Assembly (NCBI RefSeq): GCF_048007035.1
Contig: NZ_CP180355.1
Span: 2,046,001 to 2,110,000 of the forward strand
Length of the DNA: 64,000 nucleotides
From: Imperialibacter sp963977595
GTDB taxonomy: Bacteria; Bacteroidota; Bacteroidia; Cytophagales; Cyclobacteriaceae
Direction of reading: 5' to 3'
Shown: one piece after another, positions 16,872 to 25,175 of the stretch
Numbering within the stretch: position 1 is the stretch's first letter
Layout: every line of letters starts with the position of its first letter
Notes under the pieces: generated by a model
The model's input: only the letters and a program-made list of their open reading frames with translations
What the model was told of the DNA's origin: nothing
The model's database searches: none
Made by a program: the position numbers and the translations under genes

Positions 16872-18572
16872 ATGCAAAAAAACTTAGCACTCGTCTTCCT
16901 TTTATTTTGCCTGGCTCTAACCGAGTCATTTGCACAAAGTGCCAACGTGCCCCTATGGGGCGACTACTACCACCTGCTTGACCGGTACGAGATTAAAAGC
17001 GGCAAGATGCACGACGGCTATTTCAGTTCTTTCAAGCCAACACTGCGCCATTCGGCAGCTGGCTTTGTCGATTCGGTGTCCAACGTTGGTGTTTTTGAGA
17101 GCTCGTCTGACAAGTTCAACGAAAAATACCTGCGGCAGGACAACTGGGAGTTCTTTACCGACAGTTTGGAAGCAGCACCCCAAAGCAAAAAACCTATTCT
17201 GAAATATTTCTACAGAACACCGTCCGACGCCTTTCACGTGCAGGAAGATGGTATTGATCTTCACGTCAGTCCTGTTTTTCAGTTTGATGTGGGGCATGAC
17301 GCAAATTCTCCCTCAACGCCATTTATCAATACACGTGGTATAGTAGTTCGGGGCAGAATCGATGAAAAACTGGGCTTTTACACCTACCTCACCGAGAATC
17401 AGGCGGTGTTTCCGGCCTACACGCAGCGATGGGTCGACCGCTGGCATGTGGTGCCCAACGAAGGCTTCTGGAAGCGATTTGGAGAAGCCGGAACCGACTA
17501 TATTACCGCCAATGGTTATTTAACTTTTAGTCCCACAAAACACATCCACTTGCAGGCTGGCCATGATAAGCTCTTCGTGGGCAACGGCATGCGGTCGATG
17601 TTTCTTTCCGACTTTTCGAACAACTACTTTTTCCTTCGTTTCAATGCGAAGATCTGGAAGTTCAATTATACCAATGTTATCGCCCGGCTCAAGGCCGATG
17701 TTTTCTACTACAATGACGGGCTGCTGGGCACTAAGGAGTTCCCCAACAAAAACCTGGTGATGCACCAGCTCAATTGGCAAGTCACCAAAAACTTCAACGT
17801 GGGCCTTTTTGAGGCTGTGATGTTTTCACCCGAAGACTCGTTGCGTACCGGCTCGTTCGATCCCAACTATCTTAATCCCTTTATCTTCTACAGGGGGCTC
17901 GAACAGCAGCTGGGCAGCCCCGACAACGTACTTGTTGGGTTTGATGCCAAATGGAATTTTGCTCGCCACTTTTCGGCTTATGGACAATTCCTGCTGGATG
18001 AACTATCGTTAACCAACCTGAAAAACAAGACAGGCTGGTGGTCGAACAAATACGCCTATCAACTTGGTTTGAAATGGGTGGATGTGGGCAACGTCTCCAA
18101 TCTCGACCTTCAGCTTGAACACAACTACGCACGGCCTTACACATACGCCCATCAGAGCAGCTACACCAGCTTTACACACTACCGGCAACCGCTGGCCAAC
18201 CCGCTTGGAGCAAATTTCAAAGAATGGGTGGCTGTGCTAAGGTATCAACCAATTGGAAAGCTTCAACTCACTGCCAGGGCAATGCTTGCTTCCCAGGGAG
18301 AAGATACGCTCGCTTCGAACTGGGGCCGAAATCCGCTGCTTCCGTATGCCACCTTCGAGCAAGAATTTGGAAACTTTACAGGCCAGGGAGTGGCTACAAA
18401 AATCAACCTTGTGGGCTTACAGGCCAGCTATCAGTTGCTCCACAATCTTTTCATCGATGCCAGATTCATTTACCGCAAAGAGCAACAAGAAAGTGTTTCG
18501 CTGCGTAACAATGACCAGTTCTTTGGTTTTGGCATCCGGCTCAATACCGATACCAAACATCATTATTTCTAA
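16872..18572 (+). CDS. Outer-membrane beta-barrel, capsule assembly Wzi-like
   Basis: A signal peptide (MQKNLALVFLLFCLALTESFA) precedes a 545-residue mature region rich in aromatic, alternating beta-strands and ending in a barrel-like strand. Segments such as FGEAGTDYITANGYLTFSP and HIHLQAGHDKLFVGNGMRS resemble the Wzi family, outer-membrane lectins that help tether capsule. No capsule locus is visible, though the next gene is an MsbA-like exporter. Assigned by overall pattern rather than a strict motif. Confidence 0.65.
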   Translation: MQKNLALVFLLFCLALTESFAQSANVPLWGDYYHLLDRYEIKSGKMHDGYFSSFKPTLRHSAAGFVDSVSNVGVFESSSDKFNEKYLRQDNWEFFTDSLEAAPQSKKPILKYFYRTPSDAFHVQEDGIDLHVSPVFQFDVGHDANSPSTPFINTRGIVVRGRIDEKLGFYTYLTENQAVFPAYTQRWVDRWHVVPNEGFWKRFGEAGTDYITANGYLTFSPTKHIHLQAGHDKLFVGNGMRSMFLSDFSNNYFFLRFNAKIWKFNYTNVIARLKADVFYYNDGLLGTKEFPNKNLVMHQLNWQVTKNFNVGLFEAVMFSPEDSLRTGSFDPNYLNPFIFYRGLEQQLGSPDNVLVGFDAKWNFARHFSAYGQFLLDELSLTNLKNKTGWWSNKYAYQLGLKWVDVGNVSNLDLQLEHNYARPYTYAHQSSYTSFTHYRQPLANPLGANFKEWVAVLRYQPIGKLQLTARAMLASQGEDTLASNWGRNPLLPYATFEQEFGNFTGQGVATKINLVGLQASYQLLHNLFIDARFIYRKEQQESVSLRNNDQFFGFGIRLNTDTKHHYF

Positions 18573-18597
18573 TTGACACCATTACACTCTACCTTTG
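18566..18597 (+). promoter_or_regulatory. Candidate promoter for the MsbA-like exporter
   Basis: TTTC (18566-18569), a 20-base spacer, then TACCTTTG (18590-18597), a full match to the -7 consensus TAnnTTTG. It overlaps the very end of the Wzi-like gene and sits 22 bases before the exporter start. Confidence 0.5.
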
Positions 18598-18619
18598 CGC
18601 CCTCACTTCAAGTAGTTGA

Positions 18620-20452
18620 ATGAAAACCTATTTCAGACTTCTTTCTTTTGCCCGCCCTTTCGGGAAGTTTATTCCCACTTATATATTGGTCACCATTCTC
18701 CAGGTCGTATTCAGCCTGGTGAACTTTGCTGTACTCATCCCACTGCTCGAAATACTCTTTGACCAGATAGAGCCGGAGAAGTTAGAGAACCTTAAACACC
18801 TACCCGAGTTCACGATCAGCGTCGACTATTTCAAATCGCTTTTCTATTATCATTTTTCTGGCTTTATCGACACCGCTGGAAAAACCGGCGCCTTGAAATT
18901 TGTTTGCGCAATCATCGTTATTTCAGTATTTCTCGCCAACTTATTCAGGTATCTCTCCGCAGTAATGCTGGCAAAAATACGAGCGCTGGTCATTAAGAAC
19001 CTCCGCACCCTGGTGTATGAACGCATCCTTTCTTTTCCAGTCAGCTTTTTTACCGAGCGCAGAAAGGGGGATATCGTAAGCAGGGTTACCAACGATGTGC
19101 AGGAAGTAGAGCATTCAGTGGTTAGCACACTTAAGGTGCTGTTCAAAGAGCCAGCCATGATCATAGGCTACTTCGCAGTGCTGTTCAGCATGTCTGTGGA
19201 ACTCACCTTATACACTATGCTTCTGCTGCCCATCTCAGGCGGGCTCATTGCAGGCATTGCCAGGCGACTCAAAAAGCGGGCACATCAAAGCCAACAGGCT
19301 TTGGGAAATATCAACAACATCCTCGACGAGAGCATCGGCGGGATTCGGATTATCAAGGCGTTCACTGCTACCAAGTTTGTGTTCCAAAAGTTCATAAAAG
19401 AGGTTCAATACTATGCCAGAAAGAATGTGTCTATAGCCAGAAGATATGAGATGGCCGGGCCGATCTCGGAATTTCTCGGCGTTTCGGTGGTCGCTGGAAT
19501 CCTTCTCGTTGGCGGGAACCTCATCCTGCAGGACAACTCCACCCTTACCCCCTCAGAGTTTCTTGCATTCCTTATCATATTTTCCCAAATATTACCTCCG
19601 GCAAAGGCTATGTCGTCTTCTTTCAGCAATATCCAGCGTGGTCTGGCTGCCGGAGAAAGAATTTTCGAGGTTATCGATACGCAGTCGGCCATTACTGACG
19701 CCCGGAGTTCCACAGTACTTCCATCTTTCAGCACGTCAATCGAATTTAAAAACGTTTCGTTTGCCTACGAAAAAGAGCTGGTACTGAAAAACATTAACCT
19801 AAGTATCCCAAAGGGGAAAACAGTAGCACTTGTCGGCCCCTCCGGAGGTGGTAAATCCACCCTTTCCGACCTTATTCCAAGGTTTTACGACCCCAATAAA
19901 GGGGATGTGTGCATCGATGGAAAACCGCTCACCTCCTACACCATGGACTCCATTCGCAAGCAGATGGGCATTGTTACCCAGGAGTCCATTCTCTTTAACG
20001 ACACAGTACTGAATAATATCGCCTTTGGAGTAGCTGACGCTGATGAGGAAAAAGTAATAGCTGCGGCCAAAATCGCCAATGCGCATGAGTTTATTGCTGA
20101 AATGCCCGAAGGGTATTATACAGAAATAGGAGACAGAGGCGTGAAACTCAGCGGTGGTCAGCGGCAAAGGCTGAGCATTGCACGGGCTATTTTCAAAAAT
20201 CCACCAATCCTGATTCTAGACGAGGCCACTTCGGCACTTGATTCGGAGTCGGAGAAGCTGGTGCAGGAGGCCCTTACCAACCTGATGAAAAACCGCACTT
20301 CGGTAGTGATTGCCCACAGACTGAGCACGATACAAAATGCTGACCTTATTGTGGTATTGCAGAATGGACAAATCGCCGAGCAGGGAACCCACAATGAGTT
20401 GATTGCCAAAGCAGGCCTTTACTCAAGGCTGATCGAAATGCAGTCGTTCTAG
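18620..20452 (+). CDS. MsbA-like ABC exporter (fused permease and ATPase)
   Basis: A half-transporter of 610 residues. The first 330 or so form six membrane helices with the intracellular coupling phrase SFFTERRKGDIVSRVTND. The nucleotide-binding domain has Walker A GPSGGGKST, signature LSGGQRQR, Walker B ILILDEATSALD and the H-loop IAHRLST. The closest well-known group is MsbA, which flips lipid A-core across the inner membrane; drug or lipid exporters of the same family are possible. It ends before a bidirectional terminator. Confidence 0.88.
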   Translation: MKTYFRLLSFARPFGKFIPTYILVTILQVVFSLVNFAVLIPLLEILFDQIEPEKLENLKHLPEFTISVDYFKSLFYYHFSGFIDTAGKTGALKFVCAIIVISVFLANLFRYLSAVMLAKIRALVIKNLRTLVYERILSFPVSFFTERRKGDIVSRVTNDVQEVEHSVVSTLKVLFKEPAMIIGYFAVLFSMSVELTLYTMLLLPISGGLIAGIARRLKKRAHQSQQALGNINNILDESIGGIRIIKAFTATKFVFQKFIKEVQYYARKNVSIARRYEMAGPISEFLGVSVVAGILLVGGNLILQDNSTLTPSEFLAFLIIFSQILPPAKAMSSSFSNIQRGLAAGERIFEVIDTQSAITDARSSTVLPSFSTSIEFKNVSFAYEKELVLKNINLSIPKGKTVALVGPSGGGKSTLSDLIPRFYDPNKGDVCIDGKPLTSYTMDSIRKQMGIVTQESILFNDTVLNNIAFGVADADEEKVIAAAKIANAHEFIAEMPEGYYTEIGDRGVKLSGGQRQRLSIARAIFKNPPILILDEATSALDSESEKLVQEALTNLMKNRTSVVIAHRLSTIQNADLIVVLQNGQIAEQGTHNELIAKAGLYSRLIEMQSF

Positions 20453-20480
20453 AAAATCCACCCTGGTTCAAAAGAATAAA

Positions 20481-20507
20481 AACCCTGCTGACAGAGCCAG
20501 CAGGGTT
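20481..20507. terminator. Bidirectional terminator between exporter and helical-repeat gene
   Basis: A perfect 10-bp stem, AACCCTGCTG and its complement, with a 7-base loop, between two convergent genes. The AAAAGAATAAAA just before it supplies U-rich RNA on the minus strand; on the plus strand the downstream tail is weaker. Confidence 0.75.
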
Positions 20508-20510
20508 ATA

Positions 20511-20532
20511 TTGTCATATCAACATATGACAA
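20511..20532. repeat. Second inverted repeat after the terminator
   Basis: TTGTCATAT, a 4-base gap, then ATATGACAA: a perfect 9-bp dyad directly beside the bidirectional terminator. It could be an extra terminator hairpin for the minus-strand gene or a protein site. Confidence 0.4.
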
Positions 20533-20556
20533 GCATCGACCTAATCAAAGTTTCAT

Positions 20557-22074
20557 CTACCTGCCGAAGTCCAGCTTGACAAATGAATGCTCCATATTTT
20601 GTAGCATCATTTCCCATAGTTGTTCGTAAGGCACAATTTCTATTTCTGCAAACGCATCACCAGGCTCTGGTGTGCCTTTCAGCCTATTGAAATACTTTTC
20701 CCCCTTCTTAGCTGCTATTGTGGGGTTAAAGCTACTTTCCACCATAATGGTGATCAGCTTAAGGAACAGCTTCTCCCGCTGGCTTTCCGGGTTTTCGTTG
20801 AGGTAGCGATAAATATATTTTTCTGTGTTTGGCAGTTTGGTGAGCGCAATATCCAATTTATCTTTCTTCATTAAATCGATAAACTCCAGGATCATAATGG
20901 CCACCATGAGCCCCTGCTTATCTTGAGTATAAAAGGGCAGCTTCTGATAAATTTTGGAGAAATCGAGCACATCCTCCACGTCCCTATTTGGCATAAGGAA
21001 ATATAAGTAGGCTTTGTACAGCTCCCACCTTTCTTTTGCCATCTGGGAAATTTTTTCCATGTGAGGGTTTCTCTGCACCTGACCAATAAGATCTTCCGCC
21101 AATTCATAGTTTCCACTATGCAGCGCCATTAAGTAGTAGTTCTCCATATGAGCAAACCAATTCCTGGATGAACGACCAATATGTTCTAACCCCGATTTGG
21201 CGTAGATCATGCCATTTTTGTAATCCTTCGCTCTGAGATATGCATATGTTTTGATGAAAACATTATACCTCATATCAAACCTAAGCGGATTAACAGTACC
21301 ACTCTTCACCATCCGTTCTGCTTCTCCGGTAATTTCAAGAATACCCTCGAACTCGCCCAAAAGCTCATTTGACCTTATTTTCAGTCGATAGTATCTCTCA
21401 AATACATTGTATGACTTACTTTTTTCCCAAAGATTCTGCAATTGTTGCACCGACTTCAACGTCGAATCGAGGTGAGTCTTCCTGGAATGAACTGACTTTT
21501 GAAGCTGCATTTTCTTCATACAAAAGATACTTTCAGCTTCCTCCTCTATTTTAAGCAACTCTTCATACTTCTTGATCCGCCCAATCGTCTTCCTCAAATG
21601 ATTGGGTCTGCACATTTGAGAGTAAATTGTCCTCAGTATTCTTAGACCTGAAAGTGTCAATTCTGTAAACTCTGCTTCCCTTGATATCGCCAGAGCCTTG
21701 TTGATATGCTTTTCAGCCAGTTCATACTCGCCTTCCTTAAACAATATTTTGGCTCTGAAAATGTAACTGTGACACTCCTGCTCGTATGGGAATCCGATGT
21801 TCACTTTTGAGTCGTTGAAATCAACAAAATAAAGCAGATTATAGAGCTTGTACCGCAGGCGTGATTTGAGCATCCGGAAACGCTGGTCGGTGGAGTCCGA
21901 TTCATACATGCCCAAAGAGGCTTCATCATCTGTGTTGTACAGCCCTTTTTGAATCCCATTAAAAAGCTGCTGTTCTTTGCTAGGGTTTTCGTCATGACTA
22001 ATAACATCAATCAGCGAAACGTTTTTCTTTACCCTTGTTGTTATAATCCGTACTAATTTTTTTATCTCCTCCAT
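20557..22074 (-). CDS. Large helical-repeat (TPR-like) protein, possible peptide receptor
   Basis: A 505-residue, soluble, charged and almost entirely helical protein with no signal peptide. Repeats with TPR-like spacing are visible, for example around AKILFKEGEYELAEKHINKA, TYAYLRAKDYKNGMIYAKSG and ALHSGNYELAEDLIGQV. The first 110 residues are helical but show no obvious helix-turn-helix. It is divergent from a gene for a small secreted peptide (22239-22391), followed by an oligopeptide-binding lipoprotein. That layout is like RRNPP-type receptor/pro-peptide pairs (Rap, PlcR and relatives), but this link is inference from context. A plain TPR scaffold is the alternative. Confidence 0.6.
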   Translation of the reverse strand: MEEIKKLVRIITTRVKKNVSLIDVISHDENPSKEQQLFNGIQKGLYNTDDEASLGMYESDSTDQRFRMLKSRLRYKLYNLLYFVDFNDSKVNIGFPYEQECHSYIFRAKILFKEGEYELAEKHINKALAISREAEFTELTLSGLRILRTIYSQMCRPNHLRKTIGRIKKYEELLKIEEEAESIFCMKKMQLQKSVHSRKTHLDSTLKSVQQLQNLWEKSKSYNVFERYYRLKIRSNELLGEFEGILEITGEAERMVKSGTVNPLRFDMRYNVFIKTYAYLRAKDYKNGMIYAKSGLEHIGRSSRNWFAHMENYYLMALHSGNYELAEDLIGQVQRNPHMEKISQMAKERWELYKAYLYFLMPNRDVEDVLDFSKIYQKLPFYTQDKQGLMVAIMILEFIDLMKKDKLDIALTKLPNTEKYIYRYLNENPESQREKLFLKLITIMVESSFNPTIAAKKGEKYFNRLKGTPEPGDAFAEIEIVPYEQLWEMMLQNMEHSFVKLDFGR

Positions 22075-22125
22075 TTCAATACAATTACTTACTTGCTAAA
22101 TACTCACTAGATTAATATATACACC

Positions 22126-22146
22126 ATAACAACTACATTTTGTTAT
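22126..22146. promoter_or_regulatory. Operator-like dyad in the divergent intergenic region
   Basis: ATAACAA, a 7-base gap, TTGTTAT: a perfect 7+7 dyad of 21 bases in the 164-base gap between the helical-repeat gene and the small peptide gene. Placement suits a shared operator. No clean TAnnTTTG box was found for either gene here. Confidence 0.35.
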
Positions 22147-22238
22147 AGTTACGTCAAGTTACAAAGTGTCAGTTTTTTTTCCAAAGCACAGCCACATCTT
22201 CGTGCCATACAATTTTAAACAATTAAATCGCTTGACCT

Positions 22239-22391
22239 ATGGCACAGTATGTTTTCTTTATGATTCTATCATTAGGACTTTATTTTTCCGCTCCTAAAAC
22301 AACCACTTCTCACACCTCAAAAAAGGCAAAGAAATCACTTCACATCATTAAGACGGGCGGTGATGACGGTTGGGAGCCAGGTGGATTATAA
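22239..22391 (+). CDS. Small secreted peptide precursor (50 aa)
   Basis: A complete 51-codon frame starting MAQYVFFMILSLGLYFSAP. It has a hydrophobic signal-like core at residues 4-18, then a Thr/Ser- and Lys-rich linker, ending in the distinctive tail TGGDDGWEPGGL. This layout (signal, basic linker, short conserved-looking C-terminus) matches secreted signalling pro-peptides of Gram-positive bacteria, although no homologue is recognised. It is followed by its own terminator and then by an oligopeptide-binding lipoprotein, and is divergent from a helical-repeat protein. Starts and stops are clear, but coding status rests on features and context only. Confidence 0.55.
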   Translation: MAQYVFFMILSLGLYFSAPKTTTSHTSKKAKKSLHIIKTGGDDGWEPGGL

Positions 22392-22431
22392 TCCAATATA
22401 TTACTAATAATCATTTCTCAGGTTTTAAATT

Positions 22432-22456
22432 AGCTCCTCTTTGAGGGGCTTTTTTT
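22432..22456 (+). terminator. Intrinsic terminator touching the next start codon
   Basis: AGCTCCTC, a TTT loop and GAGGGGCT form an 8-bp stem with one G-U pair, followed by seven T (22450-22456). The ATG of the substrate-binding lipoprotein begins at the very next base. It would end the small-peptide transcript and, when folded, occupy the translation start region of the following gene. Confidence 0.75.
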
Positions 22457-24133
22457 ATGAATCAGAAACTAAGGTTATTAGGTTATTCCCTACTCTTTCT
22501 AACTGGGTGCACTTCGCAGGTTGATTATCCTTCGCAATTAAGGATTCAAATCAATAGCTTTCCGGAAAGCTTTTCACCCATCAAAACAAACGAGTTCGAT
22601 GGGATTATATTTCAATTTTTAAGCGAAAGAGATTCGACGGATAAGATAGTCTCAAATTTAGCGGAACTTTCTGAAAAAATACCTATAAATGACACAATTA
22701 GTTTATTTGGCTTTGCACTAAAGAGCTCAGCCAAATGGGTGAATGGCGTTCCTGTGACAAAAGAAGACGTGTTTTTTACCTTAAAACTCAATAAATGCAG
22801 GCTCAGAAGCGGCATTTCTTCAGGAAGCTTTCATTTAGATGCCATCAAAGCTTTTTACCCAGACTCTGCCAACTCCCGGTTTTTTCAGCTCGAAACGCAT
22901 GGCAACCCGGAGTATAGCAGGTCAGTAGCCGGAGATTTCCTTGTTATGCCCGAACACATTTTTGACCCTCAAAAAGTGCTGAGAGCTTATAGTTTGGACG
23001 AGATAAGCACCTTCAATGAAGAAAACGCACCAGATGATGTAAAAAAATACTTCGAAGGTTTCAATGGCATTGCCCCATTCGATTCTGTATACTTTAAAGG
23101 TTCTGGCCCTTATCAAATCGAGAGCTACTATCCTGACCAAAGTATTAGCCTGACATTAACCGAAACAAACGAAGAAAAGCTGCCGTCGAAATTCCAGCTA
23201 GCAAATAAGATCAACTATGTGATGATAACTGACCCCACGGCCGCCAGATTTGCTTTGCAAAACAATGAAGTAGACGTTATTACCCAGGTGCCCGCCACCG
23301 AGTTTGTGCAACTTGAGGCATTCAACAAAACCTCAAATAGTCTTAACCTCTACCAACAAGCTGGATTCAAGTTTGTGTTTTTTGGCTTCAATACCCGTCA
23401 GCCAAAATTTAGCAGCAAGGACGTGAGAATTGCCCTTTCCCATGTTATCGACGTTCAGGGTATCATCGACGCAGTCCGCCTTGGTTATGCTGAGCCTACT
23501 GTCGGGCCTGTACATCCGGTTTTATCGGATCTGTACAACGCCGACATAAGCACCTACGCCTATAACCCAGACCAAAGCAGGGCCCTACTTGAAAAATCAG
23601 GGTGGAACTTCAACGGAAATAAATGGAAGAATGACGCTGGAGAAACACTTGACTTCGAACTCACTTACAACGGGGCAAATCCGGACTATCAAAAAATAGC
23701 GCTGATTGTGCAAAGCGAGGCAAAGAAAATAGGCGTGCAGGTAAACCTGGCGCCGGAGGAATCAGGCACGCTTTTAAAAAGGCTGCGATCGCACCAGTTC
23801 GAAGCTGTGCTCTATTCATTTGTTGGCTCGCCACGGGCCTATGATTACTCACCGCTGTTCCACACTGCGTCGGCTGCTCCGGGTAAAATGAATTTTTCTG
23901 GCTTCGGAACTGATGAAAGCGACCGGGAAATTGAAAAGGCCATCTTATCTACCTCAAGAGAAGAGATGGCCATTCATTTGAAAAAATTGCAACAAATTCT
24001 GCACGAAGAGCGACCTATAGTCTTTCTTTATTTTGAACAAAGCCTCATAGCAACGTCGAAGAAGTTTCCTCGTTTAAACATTAGCTACTATCGTCCTGGG
24101 TACGATCCGGTTGGGTTCTACCAGACACATTAG
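22457..24133 (+). CDS. Oligopeptide-binding lipoprotein (SBP_bac_5 family)
   Basis: A 558-residue family-5 extracellular solute-binding protein with a lipobox (SLLFLTGC, Cys about residue 18). The fold shows in AKWVNGVPVTKEDVFFTLKL, the GSGPYQIESYYPDQSISLTL block, and VRIALSHVIDVQGIIDAVRLGYAEP. These receptors deliver peptides, or sometimes sugars or nickel, to an ABC importer. No permease or ATPase genes are adjacent, so it must pair with components elsewhere or act as a sensor. It is downstream of the small secreted peptide, with a terminator ending at its start codon, so expression needs read-through or an undetected promoter. Confidence 0.88.
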   Translation: MNQKLRLLGYSLLFLTGCTSQVDYPSQLRIQINSFPESFSPIKTNEFDGIIFQFLSERDSTDKIVSNLAELSEKIPINDTISLFGFALKSSAKWVNGVPVTKEDVFFTLKLNKCRLRSGISSGSFHLDAIKAFYPDSANSRFFQLETHGNPEYSRSVAGDFLVMPEHIFDPQKVLRAYSLDEISTFNEENAPDDVKKYFEGFNGIAPFDSVYFKGSGPYQIESYYPDQSISLTLTETNEEKLPSKFQLANKINYVMITDPTAARFALQNNEVDVITQVPATEFVQLEAFNKTSNSLNLYQQAGFKFVFFGFNTRQPKFSSKDVRIALSHVIDVQGIIDAVRLGYAEPTVGPVHPVLSDLYNADISTYAYNPDQSRALLEKSGWNFNGNKWKNDAGETLDFELTYNGANPDYQKIALIVQSEAKKIGVQVNLAPEESGTLLKRLRSHQFEAVLYSFVGSPRAYDYSPLFHTASAAPGKMNFSGFGTDESDREIEKAILSTSREEMAIHLKKLQQILHEERPIVFLYFEQSLIATSKKFPRLNISYYRPGYDPVGFYQTH

Positions 24134-24158
24134 TCCTGAAATTGAAGTATATCGTTTT

Positions 24159-24189
24159 TTTGTTTACTCACTCATTCTAACTACATTTT
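24159..24189 (+). promoter_or_regulatory. Candidate promoter for the gene at 24214
   Basis: TTTG (24159-24162), a 19-base spacer, and TACATTTT (24182-24189), which differs from TAnnTTTG only at the last base. Predicted start is near 24195, giving a short leader. Confidence 0.5.
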
Positions 24190-24213
24190 AGCCTCATTAG
24201 TTATCGAAAAATA

Positions 24214-24603
24214 ATGCTTAAACGCTTTAGGTATATATTTTATCTGGTCTACGTCCTTTACGCTCTGATGCTCCTGTACCTTTGCGTTAAACTTCTGAAA
24301 GTGCCAGACGCCACAGAAGATGCCTTCTACCTTTATTTAAAAGAAACATTCGGAGGTTATTTCGGTGTGATCTCGTTTCTAGAAACTTACTTCAGATCGT
24401 TCCAGATATTCACCATCCTTGCTGTTGTATTTAGCTTCCTGATACTTTTCTCTGACTTCTTTGGGAAGCTTTTCCTTAGAAAAAAGATTGCCCGGCTTGA
24501 AGGGGAGGTCAACGACTTGAAGGCAAAACTTTACGACAGGGAGCAAAAGACCACTCCTCCGTCGATTACCACAACGCAACCAAGCTCTTCCGACGAAAAA
24601 TGA
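24214..24603 (+). CDS. Small membrane protein with C-terminal coiled coil
   Basis: A 129-residue protein with two hydrophobic segments (about residues 6-28 and 67-88). A basic turn (LFLRKKIARL) and a short coiled coil (LEGEVNDLKAKLYD) follow, then a Thr/Ser/Pro tail. No family is recognised. Its stop overlaps the start of the GmhA-like gene (ATGA), and that gene in turn overlaps comM, so the three form one transcript, probably driven from the promoter just upstream. The coiled coil should lie in the cytoplasm if both helices span the membrane. Confidence 0.75.
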   Translation: MLKRFRYIFYLVYVLYALMLLYLCVKLLKVPDATEDAFYLYLKETFGGYFGVISFLETYFRSFQIFTILAVVFSFLILFSDFFGKLFLRKKIARLEGEVNDLKAKLYDREQKTTPPSITTTQPSSSDEK

Positions 24604-25175
24604 AAGAATTGATCGAGAATGAGCTTAAAGAAGCTCATCAACTTCTTGAAAGTTTTCTCTCAGACCCTGCTACTGCTCAAAGCATCGAAAAGGCCGTTGA
24701 CCTGATGGTAACGAGCATTTTGGAAGGAAAAAAAATAATTTCTTGCGGGAACGGTGGCTCAATGTCGGATGCCATGCATTTTGCTGAAGAGTTGAGCGGC
24801 AGATACCGGGGAAACAGACCTTCAATTCCAGCCGTTTCTATTTCCGACCCTACCCATATTACCTGTGTCGGCAATGATTACGGCTTTGACTACATCTTTT
24901 CAAGATATATTGAGGGGCTTGGACAGCCGGGCGATGTGCTGCTGGGCATCTCAACAAGTGGCAATTCCAAAAACATTATCGAAGCAGTTGCTAAGGCAAA
25001 AGAAAAGGGATTGAACGTTATTTTGCTCACCGGAAAAGATGGCGGTAAACTAGCCAACGCAGGCGATGTGGAAATAAGAGTGCCGCATTTTGGCTTTGCT
25101 GACAGGATTCAGGAAATCCACATCAAAGTCATTCATATTTTTATTCTTCTCATTGAAAAGAAATTGGGGTACTGA
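24600..25175 (+). CDS. gmhA: SIS-domain phosphoheptose isomerase-like protein
   Basis: A 191-residue SIS-domain protein. ISCGNGGSMSDAMHFAEELS matches the phosphosugar-binding core of GmhA, which converts sedoheptulose 7-phosphate to heptose 7-phosphate for LPS. A GISTSGNSKNIIEAV segment gives the second SIS phosphate loop. DiaA-type paralogues share these features, so a different regulatory role is possible. The start overlaps the preceding gene and the stop overlaps comM (TGATG). Confidence 0.8.
   Translation: MKELIENELKEAHQLLESFLSDPATAQSIEKAVDLMVTSILEGKKIISCGNGGSMSDAMHFAEELSGRYRGNRPSIPAVSISDPTHITCVGNDYGFDYIFSRYIEGLGQPGDVLLGISTSGNSKNIIEAVAKAKEKGLNVILLTGKDGGKLANAGDVEIRVPHFGFADRIQEIHIKVIHIFILLIEKKLGY

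Noticed and set aside
16872..20452. Capsule export locus from Wzi-like plus MsbA-like genes
   Set aside because: No glycosyltransferases, Wza/Wzc or polymerase genes nearby; two neighbours are not enough to claim a capsule locus.
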